Shown here: piece after piece, positions 1-7,554 of the stretch | Layout of the letters: the number at the start of each line of letters is the position of its first letter | How positions within the stretch are numbered: position 1 is the first letter of the stretch | Made by a program: the position numbers and the translations under genes | Notes under the pieces: generated by a model | Database searches by the model: none | Seen by the model: the letters and a program-made list of their open reading frames with translations, nothing else | Told to the model about the DNA's origin: nothing | Assembly: GCF_014696675.1 (NCBI RefSeq) | Contig: NZ_JACJQN010000030.1 | Span: 1 to 43,311 of the forward strand | Reading direction: 5' to 3' | From: Phormidium tenue FACHB-1052 | Lineage (GTDB): Bacteria; Cyanobacteriota; Cyanobacteriia; Phormidesmidales; Phormidesmidaceae | DNA length: 43,311 bases

Positions 1-101
1 AGAGCAGGATGCCAAACAGCGCTCGATCGCGGGGAGAGTCCATCGCCGCGAACAGCCGGGCAATTTCGTCGTGGGTCAATACCTTGGCCTGGCCGTGGGT
101 G
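1..101. repeat. 101-bp terminal direct repeat (circular overlap), left copy
   Basis: Bases 1-101 are identical to bases 43211-43311. The recombinase reading frame that runs off the right end continues without interruption through this copy to an ATG at 106. The simplest reading is an assembly overlap of a circular molecule of 43,210 bp rather than a biological terminal repeat. Confidence 0.95.
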
Positions 102-106
102 CTCAT
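1..106 (-). CDS. Tyrosine recombinase, N-terminal part (gene split by the linear opening)
   Basis: This is the 5' end of the recombinase whose body lies at 42768-43311. Joining the ends gives one 549-bp frame of 182 residues beginning MSTHGQAKVLTHDEIARL. The ATG at 106-104 is preferred to the internal TTG because it adds the usual short N-terminal extension. The first 35 residues lie here and hold no catalytic residue. The gene is divergent from parA, with 360 bases between them that carry the partition boxes. Confidence 0.85.
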   Translation of the reverse strand, partial: MSTHGQAKVLTHDEIARLFAAMDSPRDRALFGILL

Positions 107-213
107 CGGATCCGGGGTGTGCCTGCGTTGCTTTACTAGACAGTATTCACATTTCGTAGAGTAGAATTCACGAGTTTGCAGGGGTTTCCGGGTGTTGAGG
201 CTAGATCGGGGTG

Positions 214-289
214 TGTCTCATCACTGAGACAGGGTCAAAACCCGCATTCTTTCGTTAAGCCAGTCTCACTGTGTCGCACGACGAGACAC
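214..289. repeat. TGTCTC/GAGACA inverted boxes upstream of parA
   Basis: TGTCTCA (214-220) faces TGAGACA (225-231) across four bases. AGTCTCA (262-268) and CGAGACA (282-288) follow. The core TGTCTY is the one in the 11-bp array at 10183-10328, so one plasmid-encoded protein may bind both places. Too few copies to be certain. Confidence 0.5.
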
Positions 290-363
290 GCTAGCGCCGG
301 GAGGTGATAGCCGGATTGTATTTGGTCGCTACCCAGGTTAAATGACATTCCGCAATTTTGAAT

Positions 364-427
364 TGGCGAAAATACAAATTATCGGATTGCCAAAAATACG
401 TGATGGTGAAAATAGACAATGGCAAAC
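364..427. repeat. 8-bp-phased box array, candidate parS/operator
   Basis: TGGCGAAA (364), TGCCAAAA (388), TGGTGAAA (404) and TGGCAAAC (420) start 24, 16 and 16 bases apart, all multiples of 8. Ribbon-helix-helix partition proteins of the ParG/omega type bind heptad or octad arrays just upstream of parA. The downstream RHH protein is the natural candidate to bind here. Confidence 0.55.
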
Positions 428-466
428 AGGCAGTTTAGAGTTTCCTCTATATGTTGGAGAAAATGA

Positions 467-1069
467 ATGTACGTCACTGTGGCCGGGTTCAAGGGAGGGG
501 TAGGCAAAACGACTACAGCAGTTCACCTAGCCTGCTTCTTTCAGCAGTATGGGTCTACTTTGTTAGTTGATGGCGATCCTAACTCCAGTGCTACTGGCTG
601 GGGGCAGCGAGGTGAACTGCCCTTCAAGGTCGTGGATGTTATGGCGGCCCCCAGGCATAGCCGGAATTATGAGCACGTCATCATAGACACCGCAGCTAGG
701 CCAGACAAGTCTGAATTAGAATCACTGGCCGATGGCTGTGAGCTACTAGTACTCCCTACCACTCCAGCAGCCCTTGATATAGATGCCATGATGCAAACCG
801 TAGACCTGTTACAGGCCCTAGGCAGCGACAAATATAAGATACTGCTAACAATGGTGCGGTCACGTCCGGTCAAAACAGCGGGGCTAGCTAGGCAAGCTTT
901 AGAAGGTCTCCCCCTTTTCCACCAAGACATTAGAAATCTCATCTGCTACGAGAAAGCCAGCCTTGAGGGCGTACCTGTCTACCAGGTCAAAGACCGCATG
1001 GCAAAAATCGCATGGGGTGAATATAAGCAAGTCGGCAAGGAGATTTTAGAGGCTATAGACAATGGCTGA
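467..1069 (+). CDS. parA: ParA-type partition ATPase (small, ParF-like)
   Basis: A 200-residue Walker-type ATPase that should move plasmid copies apart along the nucleoid with its partner encoded next door. It has the deviant Walker A KGGVGKTT at residues 9-16, the LLVDGDPN strand (D35, D37) and the Walker B-like VIID ending at D74. It lacks the N-terminal HTH of P1-type ParA, so it belongs to the short ParF-like class, in which the partner protein rather than ParA does the DNA binding. The start is set by GGAG 7 bases upstream. The stop overlaps the next gene by 8 bases, so the two are translationally coupled. Control is probably through the boxes at 364-427. Confidence 0.9.
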   Translation: MYVTVAGFKGGVGKTTTAVHLACFFQQYGSTLLVDGDPNSSATGWGQRGELPFKVVDVMAAPRHSRNYEHVIIDTAARPDKSELESLADGCELLVLPTTPAALDIDAMMQTVDLLQALGSDKYKILLTMVRSRPVKTAGLARQALEGLPLFHQDIRNLICYEKASLEGVPVYQVKDRMAKIAWGEYKQVGKEILEAIDNG

Positions 1070-1424
1070 TGCCTACAAAAAACTGATAGACACCCGAACA
1101 AAAAAGCCACCAGAGGCAGCCCCAGAGCGAGAAGAGGTAGAGCCAGAGAAACCAGCAGAATCACCTCAGACTAAAAACAGGAAACGAGGGCGACCAGCTA
1201 CCGGGAAGCGATCTGATCCTGGCTGGATTGGCAGAACTTACTACGTCAAGGAAGAGACTGATATTGATGTAGAGATGGAATTAGCCCTATTACGCCGTCA
1301 AGGTGTGGAGATGGATAAATCCGAATTGGTAAGCAGCCTGCTGGACACCTGGGTGAAATGGCGTCAAGGTGAAAATTCAGACAACCTACTTGGCGAAATT
1401 TCGCCAAGGCGAAAATCCGAATAG
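1062..1424 (+). CDS. ParG/ParB-like ribbon-helix-helix partition partner
   Basis: A 120-residue protein overlapping the end of parA by 8 bases. Residues 1-50 are charged and disordered-looking, rich in Pro, Glu, Lys and Arg, with an AT-hook-like RKRGRPATG. Residues 60-108 (TYYVKEE to WVKWRQG) read as a beta strand followed by two helices, fitting a ribbon-helix-helix DNA-binding fold with a flexible N-tail as in ParG. The family expectation is binding to the upstream repeats, stimulating ParA and repressing the operon. The last codons contain a 20-bp palindrome of the same box as the upstream array. No RHH family can be named from sequence alone. Confidence 0.7.
   Translation: MADAYKKLIDTRTKKPPEAAPEREEVEPEKPAESPQTKNRKRGRPATGKRSDPGWIGRTYYVKEETDIDVEMELALLRRQGVEMDKSELVSSLLDTWVKWRQGENSDNLLGEISPRRKSE
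1389..1408. repeat. 20-bp perfect palindrome at the 3' end of the partition operon
   Basis: CTTGGCGAAATTTCGCCAAG is a perfect palindrome inside the last codons of the RHH gene. It is directly followed by another AAGGCGAAAAT copy. Each arm is the TTGGCGAAA box found upstream of parA at 363-371. It could be a second binding site for the partition protein or a short terminator-like hairpin. Confidence 0.6.
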
Positions 1425-1574
1425 AAGTTATGAGGGGTAGCCCTGGTTGCTGTTGGGGGCTCGATAGCTATTCGACCACATGAAGGCTTACTACGGTGAA
1501 CTCGTGAAATAAGCCACTATGCTTTTGTAGAGGGCACCCGCCAACCTTGGTATTTTTGAGGCAGAATGTGGGCC

Positions 1575-4500
1575 TCATGCGGCCACCTCCAGCGCTACGA
1601 GATCGCCGAGGGGCACTGTTCGCACCGTCTGAACGACTGGGTTCTGTAGCTGAATGGTCGCCATGTCACCGTCGGTGGCCAGCACAACCCAGGAACCAAG
1701 GGAAGCACCCCACAGCACCAGCACCCCAGCCCACGGATCGCCCTTTTTAGGGGGCTTTTGGGGGGCACACCCCCCTGACTCATAGACATTAATAGGGGGG
1801 GGTGTGCCAGGCAGCGAATACCTCTCTTCGGTAGCTTTGCGCCGTTCTACCCGCCTCATCAGGATGCCGAGGGCTTGGGCTTTGCTGGCCTGGTCGACCT
1901 GGTACCACCTGCACCGCCTGCCATCCTGCCTGCTCTGTCGGGACGCTGTTTCAATGCCCATCTGGTCGAGTAGCTGCCCCAGTATCTGTTGGGGGCTCAT
2001 ATCGGGCCGGATGGCCACATTGAGTGCTGCTTTTACCTGGGGAGCCATATCGAGGGCCTTAGCGGCAAACTCCATCAGCCCCTCGTCATCGCCACTCCAT
2101 TCGCGCTCGCAGGTAATCCACTGGTCGATCCCGAGCAGACCTCGCACCTGTCGCCGTAGCTCTGCCGTCGAGATATCCCACGGGCAGATCCCTAGATTGT
2201 GCTGAGCCTGCTTCTCAACAGAGCGGGCATCAATGGTGCTGGCCAGCTCGGGGTGAAGGAACGCCTCAAGTTCTTGCAGCTGCCCACGGTATCGCCCGTC
2301 GTTGTCGAGCAGCACCAGGTCGGCGGTGACCTCGTCGAGGGGAATAACGTAGAAGTCGGCCAGATGCCATTTCTGTAGGGCCAGCCGTTCGTCGGGGTCG
2401 ACTGTTTCGGCTTTCTCTAGGGCTTTAACGTCGCTGGGGCTAAGGTTGGCCGCATCTGCGATCGCCTGTGCCTCTGCCTCTTTAATCTGGAGCCGCACCG
2501 CCGCCATTTGCTCACGTGCGGCCAGGTCCACGTCTAACTGCTCGATGGTCAGATAGTGGCCCTCATGGGTTAATCGCACTTTGAGCGCCGACCGCAGCGA
2601 CAGCATGGAGCGGTTGCGCTGGGCTTCAATCTTGGCCCATAGGTCAACGTGGGGGTTGAGCCAATCGTAGCCCGTGATCTCTGCCCCCAGCGCCCCCAGG
2701 CTGGCCGCCGTGAGCTGGGCTGTGGCGTTGGCTTTATCCTGTAGCAGTTTGCGCAGCCGCATCGGGTTGGTATCGCGGCCAATCTTAGAAAAGTTGCGCC
2801 CGTGCTTAGCGCACCAGACGATCCGGGGGACAGGTTGCCGCACCCTGGCCAACGCCTGGGCCATATCGGCATCGGTGCTGCTAGCTCCCCAGAATAGGCC
2901 GTGTACTTCGTCGAAGTGCTGTACCTCGATGGATACGCCGGTGGCCATCGAGGGGGTCGCGATAACCACCGGGTAATCGGTAATGGTCTGGTTTGGATTG
3001 GTAATAATCGCCTTCTCAACGTCACCCCCGCTGGTGTCGCTGTTGAGCAAGAGCACCCGCAACCCCACCGCCTCAATCTCTCTAATCAGGCAATCTAGGC
3101 GCTTACTACCCGCCTTAGAATCGGTGACGACTAGCACCCGTTTTCCTGCCTTCACAGCCGCCACTAGCCGAGCCGTAGCGGCGCTAGCGTCGGGGGATTC
3201 GATAAAGGTAACCGGCCAGGGTTCGACCTTGGCATCGTTCACCAGCAGCCAGGCGGGGGCACCGTCGCCCCGTAGCGCTGCGATGTAGTCGAGAAAGGTT
3301 TTATCTAGGTCGGCATCGGCTACAATGACCCGCCGCGCCGCTTGCACCAACTGAGTAAACCGGGCCAGCAGCACGGGCCTTGCCCCGTCTTTATTGCACG
3401 TCGAGCTGGTGAGGAGGTGCCGCATCAGCTGCACAAACTCGTCGAGGATCAGATCGCAGCCCTTAAACTTACTGGGGTCAATAGCCAGCAGGGTGCCGTC
3501 GACGCAACCACCAACCCGCAGGGTATAGCCGTCGCCGTCGATAAACTCACCATTAAGCCGGTCAATATCGCCGCGATAGTTAACCCCTAGGCGGCGGCAT
3601 AGGTTGCGCATCAAAACGATGCGGTGCCCCAGCACAAGGGTTTCACCGCCGCCGGATACCAAATCTGCAACCAGGTTGGTTTTGCCGGTGCCCTTGGCAG
3701 ACCTCAGGGCAATGATGCCGGTGTCGGGAATGGTGGCGGTGTCGAGGGTGTCCAGGTTGCGAGTGTTAATCCGCATTGAGGGGATAAGCCCCCCTAAACA
3801 ATTGTCGAGAGCCAGCTTTAGCCGCCATTCGTCGAGCGTGAGCGCCTGGTTGATCGCCTGGTGCAGGGCATCGGGGCCATGATTGGCAACCAGATCGTCT
3901 AAGCCTTTGCCCTGCTCTGCTGACCATTCAACGATCCGCACGATGCAGCCCGCCGCAGCGAGTAGCCCGCCAAACCGCATTAAGGCCCCCAGCACCCGCC
4001 GCCGAGCCTTAGGTTTAATATCTTGGTCAAAGGCCAGATAAACGGGCCGCCCTGGGGTCGCGATAACCTTGACATCGTCGACTAGTTCAGGCTTGCAGGG
4101 GTTGCCCAGCGCATCTTTTACCCGGTAGCCAGCGTTAACGCCCACCAGGGCGATCGCAGCTAAGCCCAGCGATAGGCCACAGCCTGACTTCTTCGCCCCT
4201 TCAGTCCAAAGCACTGGGGCGGCTGGGTCTGCAATGATGTCGGGCCAGTAGTCGGGGTTGCCGGTGTCGAGGTATAGCGCTCTAGGTTTGGTGCCCTCTG
4301 GAGACGTATATTTTTTGGGCTTGCCCTTGCCGTCGAGGTCTGGGGTGTCTGCCTTGAACTGCCCCCAGTCTAGCGGTGCCCAGTTGTTCAGGGGGTCTAA
4401 TCCTGACACCCACCAACCGCCTTGGGCTGAGTTCTCGTAGCGCTGCAAGATGCTGCCAACCGCGCCAGTAACATACTGGCTACCCCAGCCACCGATAGCG

Positions 4501-4622
4501 CCTAGTTTGTGCCCCGCCAGGCGCTCGATGACCTCTTGGCCCTCGATGCTGCTGACGTTGGCTTGAATAATCTCGACCGCAACCTGTGATTGCTGCCACT
4601 CGTTGAGGTGTGCCGTTTTCAT
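1575..4622 (-). CDS. CyRepA1-type plasmid replication protein (Toprim + P-loop helicase)
   Basis: A 1015-residue protein of the cyanobacterial plasmid replication family (DUF3854-type N-domain). It should prime and unwind the plasmid origin. The Toprim-like part shows the acidic residue in LWTEGAKK (E141) and the DxD pair in AFDQDIK (D199, D201). A helicase part follows with Walker A GTGKT (311-315), the Walker B-like LILDEF (D394, E395) and the later ATPSMATGVSIEV motif, resembling an SF1/SF2 motor. The length is usual for the family. The start is supported by GGGGAGG 6 bases upstream of the ATG. A 12-bp inverted repeat lies inside the coding region near the C-terminus (1764-1808). The upstream region (4623-5071) is the likely place for control or origin elements. 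Confidence 0.88.
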   Translation of the reverse strand: MKTAHLNEWQQSQVAVEIIQANVSSIEGQEVIERLAGHKLGAIGGWGSQYVTGAVGSILQRYENSAQGGWWVSGLDPLNNWAPLDWGQFKADTPDLDGKGKPKKYTSPEGTKPRALYLDTGNPDYWPDIIADPAAPVLWTEGAKKSGCGLSLGLAAIALVGVNAGYRVKDALGNPCKPELVDDVKVIATPGRPVYLAFDQDIKPKARRRVLGALMRFGGLLAAAGCIVRIVEWSAEQGKGLDDLVANHGPDALHQAINQALTLDEWRLKLALDNCLGGLIPSMRINTRNLDTLDTATIPDTGIIALRSAKGTGKTNLVADLVSGGGETLVLGHRIVLMRNLCRRLGVNYRGDIDRLNGEFIDGDGYTLRVGGCVDGTLLAIDPSKFKGCDLILDEFVQLMRHLLTSSTCNKDGARPVLLARFTQLVQAARRVIVADADLDKTFLDYIAALRGDGAPAWLLVNDAKVEPWPVTFIESPDASAATARLVAAVKAGKRVLVVTDSKAGSKRLDCLIREIEAVGLRVLLLNSDTSGGDVEKAIITNPNQTITDYPVVIATPSMATGVSIEVQHFDEVHGLFWGASSTDADMAQALARVRQPVPRIVWCAKHGRNFSKIGRDTNPMRLRKLLQDKANATAQLTAASLGALGAEITGYDWLNPHVDLWAKIEAQRNRSMLSLRSALKVRLTHEGHYLTIEQLDVDLAAREQMAAVRLQIKEAEAQAIADAANLSPSDVKALEKAETVDPDERLALQKWHLADFYVIPLDEVTADLVLLDNDGRYRGQLQELEAFLHPELASTIDARSVEKQAQHNLGICPWDISTAELRRQVRGLLGIDQWITCEREWSGDDEGLMEFAAKALDMAPQVKAALNVAIRPDMSPQQILGQLLDQMGIETASRQSRQDGRRCRWYQVDQASKAQALGILMRRVERRKATEERYSLPGTPPPINVYESGGCAPQKPPKKGDPWAGVLVLWGASLGSWVVLATDGDMATIQLQNPVVQTVRTVPLGDLVALEVAA
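1764..1808. repeat. GC-rich inverted repeat inside rep
   Basis: GGCACACCCCCC (1764-1775) pairs with GGGGGGTGTGCC (1797-1808) across 21 bases, within the coding region of the last 90 residues of the replication protein. A stable hairpin of this kind in a coding region is unusual. It may only reflect a Pro/Gly-rich linker (GTPPPINVYESGGCAP). Confidence 0.5.
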
Positions 4623-5071
4623 AGCGCCACCTCCCCAACTTCCAGGAGGTGAGCCGCTGCGTGAAGTGGCGCGAGTTTACTTAGAAAAGATTTTGCTGAG
4701 GATGGCCGTCGCCTAAAGGCGCACAAACTCAACGTATGCCTAATATACGGTCGGTTCGATTGGGAAGAAGTGAAAAAAGGTTTGATTACACGTGAAAACA
4801 TTTGGAAACCTACGGATTACCCCGGCTGTAGCGTTGCTGGGCATGACAAAACAGGCGCACTATTGCGCCGCTGATTTACATCAGCTATCCTGTAGGGGAA
4901 TTTGATTTTGAAAAAACGAATCCCGTCACGTCCCCATGGCGTGTTCTGGAGTGGAGCAAGGCGATAGTTACTTCTTGGCGGGAGGATCTATCGTTTTTGC
5001 TTTTTAAAGGGTTCGCTCAGACGGACTCACATAAAAATCACCTCCTGGTTGGGGCTAGTTTACAAGATCAA
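4623..5071. promoter_or_regulatory. rep upstream region with paired hairpins; candidate origin or control region
   Basis: No convincing gene is seen in these 449 bases. Two small hairpins lie back to back: GGCGCA/TGCGCC (4854-4869, loop CTAT) and GCTGAT/ATCAGC (4870-4885, loop TTAC). A further complementary pair, AAAAACGA near 4912 and TCGTTTTT near 4991, spans the region. Position upstream of a replication gene makes this a candidate origin or leader, by inference only. An open frame at 4619-4801 lacks a ribosome site and family resemblance. Confidence 0.4.
5027..5046 (-). promoter_or_regulatory. Strong Shine-Dalgarno leading into an ATG-TGA start-stop
   Basis: On the minus strand AGGAGGTG (complement of 5039-5046) is followed 8 bases after AGGAGG+TG by ATG (5032-5030) and at once by TGA. 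An alternative GTG two bases on gives an eight-residue peptide ending in TAA. It lies downstream of the gene ending at 5072 and upstream of rep. A minimal start-stop with so strong a ribosome site could stall ribosomes or couple translation; it may also be a relic. Confidence 0.35.
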
Positions 5072-5674
5072 TCAAGATGGTGGAAATCCTGGCAGTTTTC
5101 CAGGCTGGCCGCCCAGTTCTTGCACCTGTTCGCGCAGCACTTGATTCTCAGCCCTCAGGCGCTCGTTATCTTCTATCAGCACGTCCGGGAGCGCATAAGC
5201 TTCCCCTAGTGCTGTCAGGTCTGCCTCGGTTTGCTGTAGCCGCTGAGTCAGCAACGCGTTGCGATCGCTCTCGCTGCGTTCCACACCAAAAGCAGCGTCA
5301 AAGCGGCGTTCTAGGGTTTCAGTCATCAGAGCAATGCATAGGGCCAAGGCCGCTTTGTTGCCCTTATAAGCCTGCCAGAGCCAATAGGCGCTGACGGCCT
5401 CTAACTCTAAACCTCTAATTCGGGTTTGTCCTCGGGTTTGGTCGGGGTCAGGCTCCACCTCAACGTCAGAAATCGCGGGCGTATAACCCTCGCCCATCAA
5501 AGCTTTGAAGCTTTTCGACTGCAAAAATTCGCGGGCGTTTCTTTCAGATAGCCCAACAGATTCAGCTGCCTGAGTCTGGCTCATTCGGTAGGAGCCATCG
5601 GGCATCTGGAAACCATCGACCGACAACTGACCGATCGCAACCGGGGCGCGTTTGGCTTTATCGTCGGTGGTCAT
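5072..5674 (-). CDS. Putative HTH regulator with C-terminal coiled coil
   Basis: A 200-residue protein of a kind common on cyanobacterial plasmids but without an established function. Residues 25-55 (YRMSQTQAAESVGLSERNAR) read as a helix-turn-helix. A conserved-looking helical stretch RGLELEAVSAYWLWQAYKGNKA follows near residues 90-115, and a leucine-rich coiled coil lies at about 140-190. The ATG at 5674 is preferred to the one at 5692 because it overlaps the upstream stop as ATGA, as at the previous gene junction. It is the last gene of a three-gene minus-strand operon. A role in replication or transcription control is an inference. Confidence 0.6.
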   Translation of the reverse strand: MTTDDKAKRAPVAIGQLSVDGFQMPDGSYRMSQTQAAESVGLSERNAREFLQSKSFKALMGEGYTPAISDVEVEPDPDQTRGQTRIRGLELEAVSAYWLWQAYKGNKAALALCIALMTETLERRFDAAFGVERSESDRNALLTQRLQQTEADLTALGEAYALPDVLIEDNERLRAENQVLREQVQELGGQPGKLPGFPPS

Positions 5675-6150
5675 CCGGCCACCCGCTGCCACAGGCGGGC
5701 AATCTCAGCCAGTAGCACCTGAATGTTTTGAGTGAATGCCCGGTGCTCTGTGGCATTGGCCTGGGCCTCTAGCTGCCACTGCTCACGCGCCGCGCGCATC
5801 TCTGCTCTGTCGGCTCTGGCCTCAGCCAGGAACACCTCAAATCGTTGGTCGGCCTCGGCTTTGTGCTGCTCTGCCCTCTGTGTGGCTTCCTGCTGTTGCT
5901 GGCCCATGTCGGCAATCATCGCCACGGTATCGGCGATGGATGCCTCTAGCTGGGTCTGAGTTCGCTGGTCGGCCTCGGTGATGCGCTCACCCCATGCCTC
6001 AATGGCGCGAGCATTGCTCTCGGTGATTCTCTCGGTGCGCTCTAGCCCCGCCTCGATGCGGTCTAGGCGCTCAGTGCTAGCAGCATTAGATTCGGCCACT
6101 TGAGCCAGTAGCTGCTCTATCCGGCCTAGGCGATCGCCGCTGTAGGTCAT
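5671..6150 (-). CDS. Coiled-coil protein
   Basis: A 159-residue, almost wholly helical protein with heptad-like spacing (RIEQLLAQVAESNAASTERLDRIEAGL) and many Glu, Arg and Gln residues. No catalytic motif or membrane segment is seen. Similar proteins often sit beside small RHH genes on cyanobacterial plasmids. It overlaps both neighbours by 4 bases (ATGA), so the three genes are translated as one unit. Oligomerisation or a structural role in segregation is possible but unproven. Confidence 0.6.
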   Translation of the reverse strand: MTYSGDRLGRIEQLLAQVAESNAASTERLDRIEAGLERTERITESNARAIEAWGERITEADQRTQTQLEASIADTVAMIADMGQQQQEATQRAEQHKAEADQRFEVFLAEARADRAEMRAAREQWQLEAQANATEHRAFTQNIQVLLAEIARLWQRVAG

Positions 6151-6341
6151 TTCCCGTCGCTCCCTTCCTTAATAGATTTGACCTGCTCAGCAATCTCAGG
6201 GATGGCTAGGGCCATGCGCACCAAATATTCATACTGGCTGCTAATCGGACGAACTGACTTATCGGCCAAGTCGCTAACCAGCCGGTCTAAGTCGTCAGGG
6301 ACTGTTATTGTGCGTCTCATTTTGTCGTCTTCTAGCGCCAT
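6147..6341 (-). CDS. Small ribbon-helix-helix protein (CopG/antitoxin-like)
   Basis: A 64-residue protein. Residues 8-20 (MRRTITVPDDLDR) are the typical RHH strand, followed by two helices (LVSDLADKS and SQYEYLVRMALAIPEIAEQV). AGGAG lies 8 bases before the ATG at 6341; the internal ATG at residue 8 is weaker. It heads the minus-strand operon with the coiled-coil and HTH genes and is divergent from the seven-gene operon starting at about 6458, so it may repress both through the intergenic repeats. Confidence 0.65.
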   Translation of the reverse strand: MALEDDKMRRTITVPDDLDRLVSDLADKSVRPISSQYEYLVRMALAIPEIAEQVKSIKEGSDGK

Positions 6342-6457
6342 CGCGATCTTACTCCTGATTAATTGAATAGATGCGATCAGTTTATCTCAGCTCTCATACG
6401 AAATATCTTTTCTATGATATCTGATGCTATCTGATGATTGTGTGCTACAACTATGGC
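6342..6457. promoter_or_regulatory. Divergent promoter region with direct repeats
   Basis: A direct repeat TATCTGATG occurs at 6418-6426 and 6428-6436, 10 bases apart, with related TATCT boxes at about 6383 and 6403. TATGAT (6413-6418) could be a -10 for the plus-strand operon. The repeats overlap the first possible ATG (6434), which favours the later start at 6458. The RHH protein encoded on the other side is a plausible binder. Confidence 0.4.
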
Positions 6458-6820
6458 ATGAGTTCACCTGAACCGCAAATGAGTTCACTCGAACCGCTAT
6501 TCACCTACACCGAGCTACGCCGCTTTATCGCCCAGCACCTGGGCAAAGCGCCTGCAAAATCTACTCTTTCGGGGTGGATGGCTGAGGTTTTGGACTTGCC
6601 CAAGGCTGACCCACAGCAACCTCGCTCCTACACCCTGACTGAGGCCATGGCCTTGGTTCTCTGGGGCAGGGCTGGGGAGATAGCCAGGCGCGGCGATCGG
6701 TGCTCTCGATCTGAACGACGCAACCAGTACTTTCTTGAGGCTTATCAAAAATGGCAGTCAAAACAGCAGAACAAATCAAGAACCGCGCAGCCAGCACCGA
6801 CAAGGGCTTCGGCGGCGTGA
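6458..6820 (+). CDS. Hypothetical HTH-like protein, first gene of a seven-gene operon
   Basis: The start at 6458 (MSSPEPQMSSLEP) is chosen over 6434 because the latter lies in operator-like repeats. No ATG here has a clear ribosome site. The N-terminus is a small duplication (MSSPEP/MSSLEP). The FTYTELRRFIAQHLGKAPAK stretch, the LSGWM motif and the following ALVLWGRA helix look like a MerR/excisionase-type HTH. The Gln/Ala-rich tail overlaps the next gene by 70 bases in another frame. No family is recognised; an operon regulator is a reasonable guess. Confidence 0.5.
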   Translation: MSSPEPQMSSLEPLFTYTELRRFIAQHLGKAPAKSTLSGWMAEVLDLPKADPQQPRSYTLTEAMALVLWGRAGEIARRGDRCSRSERRNQYFLEAYQKWQSKQQNKSRTAQPAPTRASAA

Positions 6821-7158
6821 AGGAATCTCAACCCAGTGCACAGACTCCGGCTAAACCATCGGCCTACCGGGTTGAGTCGGCCAATGCTCTGGCCGTGGCT
6901 AACCAGCGCAACAACCAGGAATTGCAGCAGCTACTCAGCAGTGCGATCGCAGCCCAGCAGGCCACTGCAAAGCAGACCGCCTTGGTGGTCGATGCCTTGA
7001 TGAGCGGCGAGTTTTTGCACCAGCAAATCAACCAGGAGCTGGGGGCGATTCAGCAGCAACGGCAGGAAGCGATGCCGCAGTTTGAGGTGCTGACCGTTGA
7101 GGCTCTGCTACCCAGCGCTGATCAGGTGATACACGACCTAAGGCTGCTGCCCGCTTAG
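6751..7158 (+). CDS. Hypothetical helical protein
   Basis: A 135-residue protein rich in Gln and Ala (QELQQLLSSAIAAQQATAKQ), probably helical through residues 45-115, with no membrane segment. The ATG has GAGG 9 bases upstream. A 70-base overlap with the gene before it is unusual; either frame could be shortened, but both read as sensible protein. It is co-directional with the membrane protein genes that follow. Function unknown. Confidence 0.5.
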   Translation: MAVKTAEQIKNRAASTDKGFGGVKESQPSAQTPAKPSAYRVESANALAVANQRNNQELQQLLSSAIAAQQATAKQTALVVDALMSGEFLHQQINQELGAIQQQRQEAMPQFEVLTVEALLPSADQVIHDLRLLPA

Positions 7159-7198
7159 CAGTGCGATCGTCCCAGCTCACCTCACCGGAACCCACCCA

Positions 7199-7480
7199 AT
7201 GGTTTATCGATTCATCAACTCACTGCCCAAGCGCTGGCGCTACCGAGCGCAGCACCTGTGGATGCACATCCGAGATACCCGAGATCTTGTCTGGAGTCAG
7301 TCCCCTGGCAGCCTCCTGCAAGGAGCGCTGATCGTCCCCTTCACCGGTTTTTTGCTGTTGGGTTTCATCAATCTGCTGCACACCATCAGCAACGTCATGT
7401 GGGCTGCATTCCTGGCCTATGCGATGTTTCTCCTCATCTTGGCAGTCTGCAAGGCGATCGCGCTTTTCATCGCTCACTAA
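7199..7480 (+). CDS. Small membrane protein (two transmembrane helices)
   Basis: A 93-residue protein with a basic amphipathic N-terminus (residues 1-35, rich in Arg and Trp) followed by two hydrophobic helices at about 38-61 and 66-92. The topology suggests cytoplasmic N- and C-termini with a very short turn. No family is recognised. Being in the operon of the membrane-anchored ATPase suggests a shared membrane complex, as an inference. Confidence 0.55.
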   Translation: MVYRFINSLPKRWRYRAQHLWMHIRDTRDLVWSQSPGSLLQGALIVPFTGFLLLGFINLLHTISNVMWAAFLAYAMFLLILAVCKAIALFIAH

Positions 7481-7554
7481 AAACCCCCAGATGGTTGGCA
7501 GACCAGGGCTGAGGGCATTGCCCGAAAACCATTACGTAAACGGACACCACTATT

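Larger units (their letters stand above)
107..466. promoter_or_regulatory. Divergent control region between recombinase and parA
   Basis: No gene is seen in these 360 bases. They hold TGTCTC/GAGACA boxes (214-290) and, nearer parA, an array of 8-bp boxes (364-427), each listed separately. A GGAG ribosome site at 456-459 lies 7 bases before the parA ATG. The position and the repeats suggest the partition operator/centromere and possibly the recombinase promoter. That role is inferred from layout. Confidence 0.6.

Noticed and set aside
1804..4440. Plus-strand frames inside the replication gene
   Set aside because: They are antisense to a clear Toprim/helicase protein and lack any family pattern.
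4619..4801. 60-codon minus frame before rep
   Set aside because: No ribosome site, low-complexity basic composition, and it crosses the rep ribosome-binding region.
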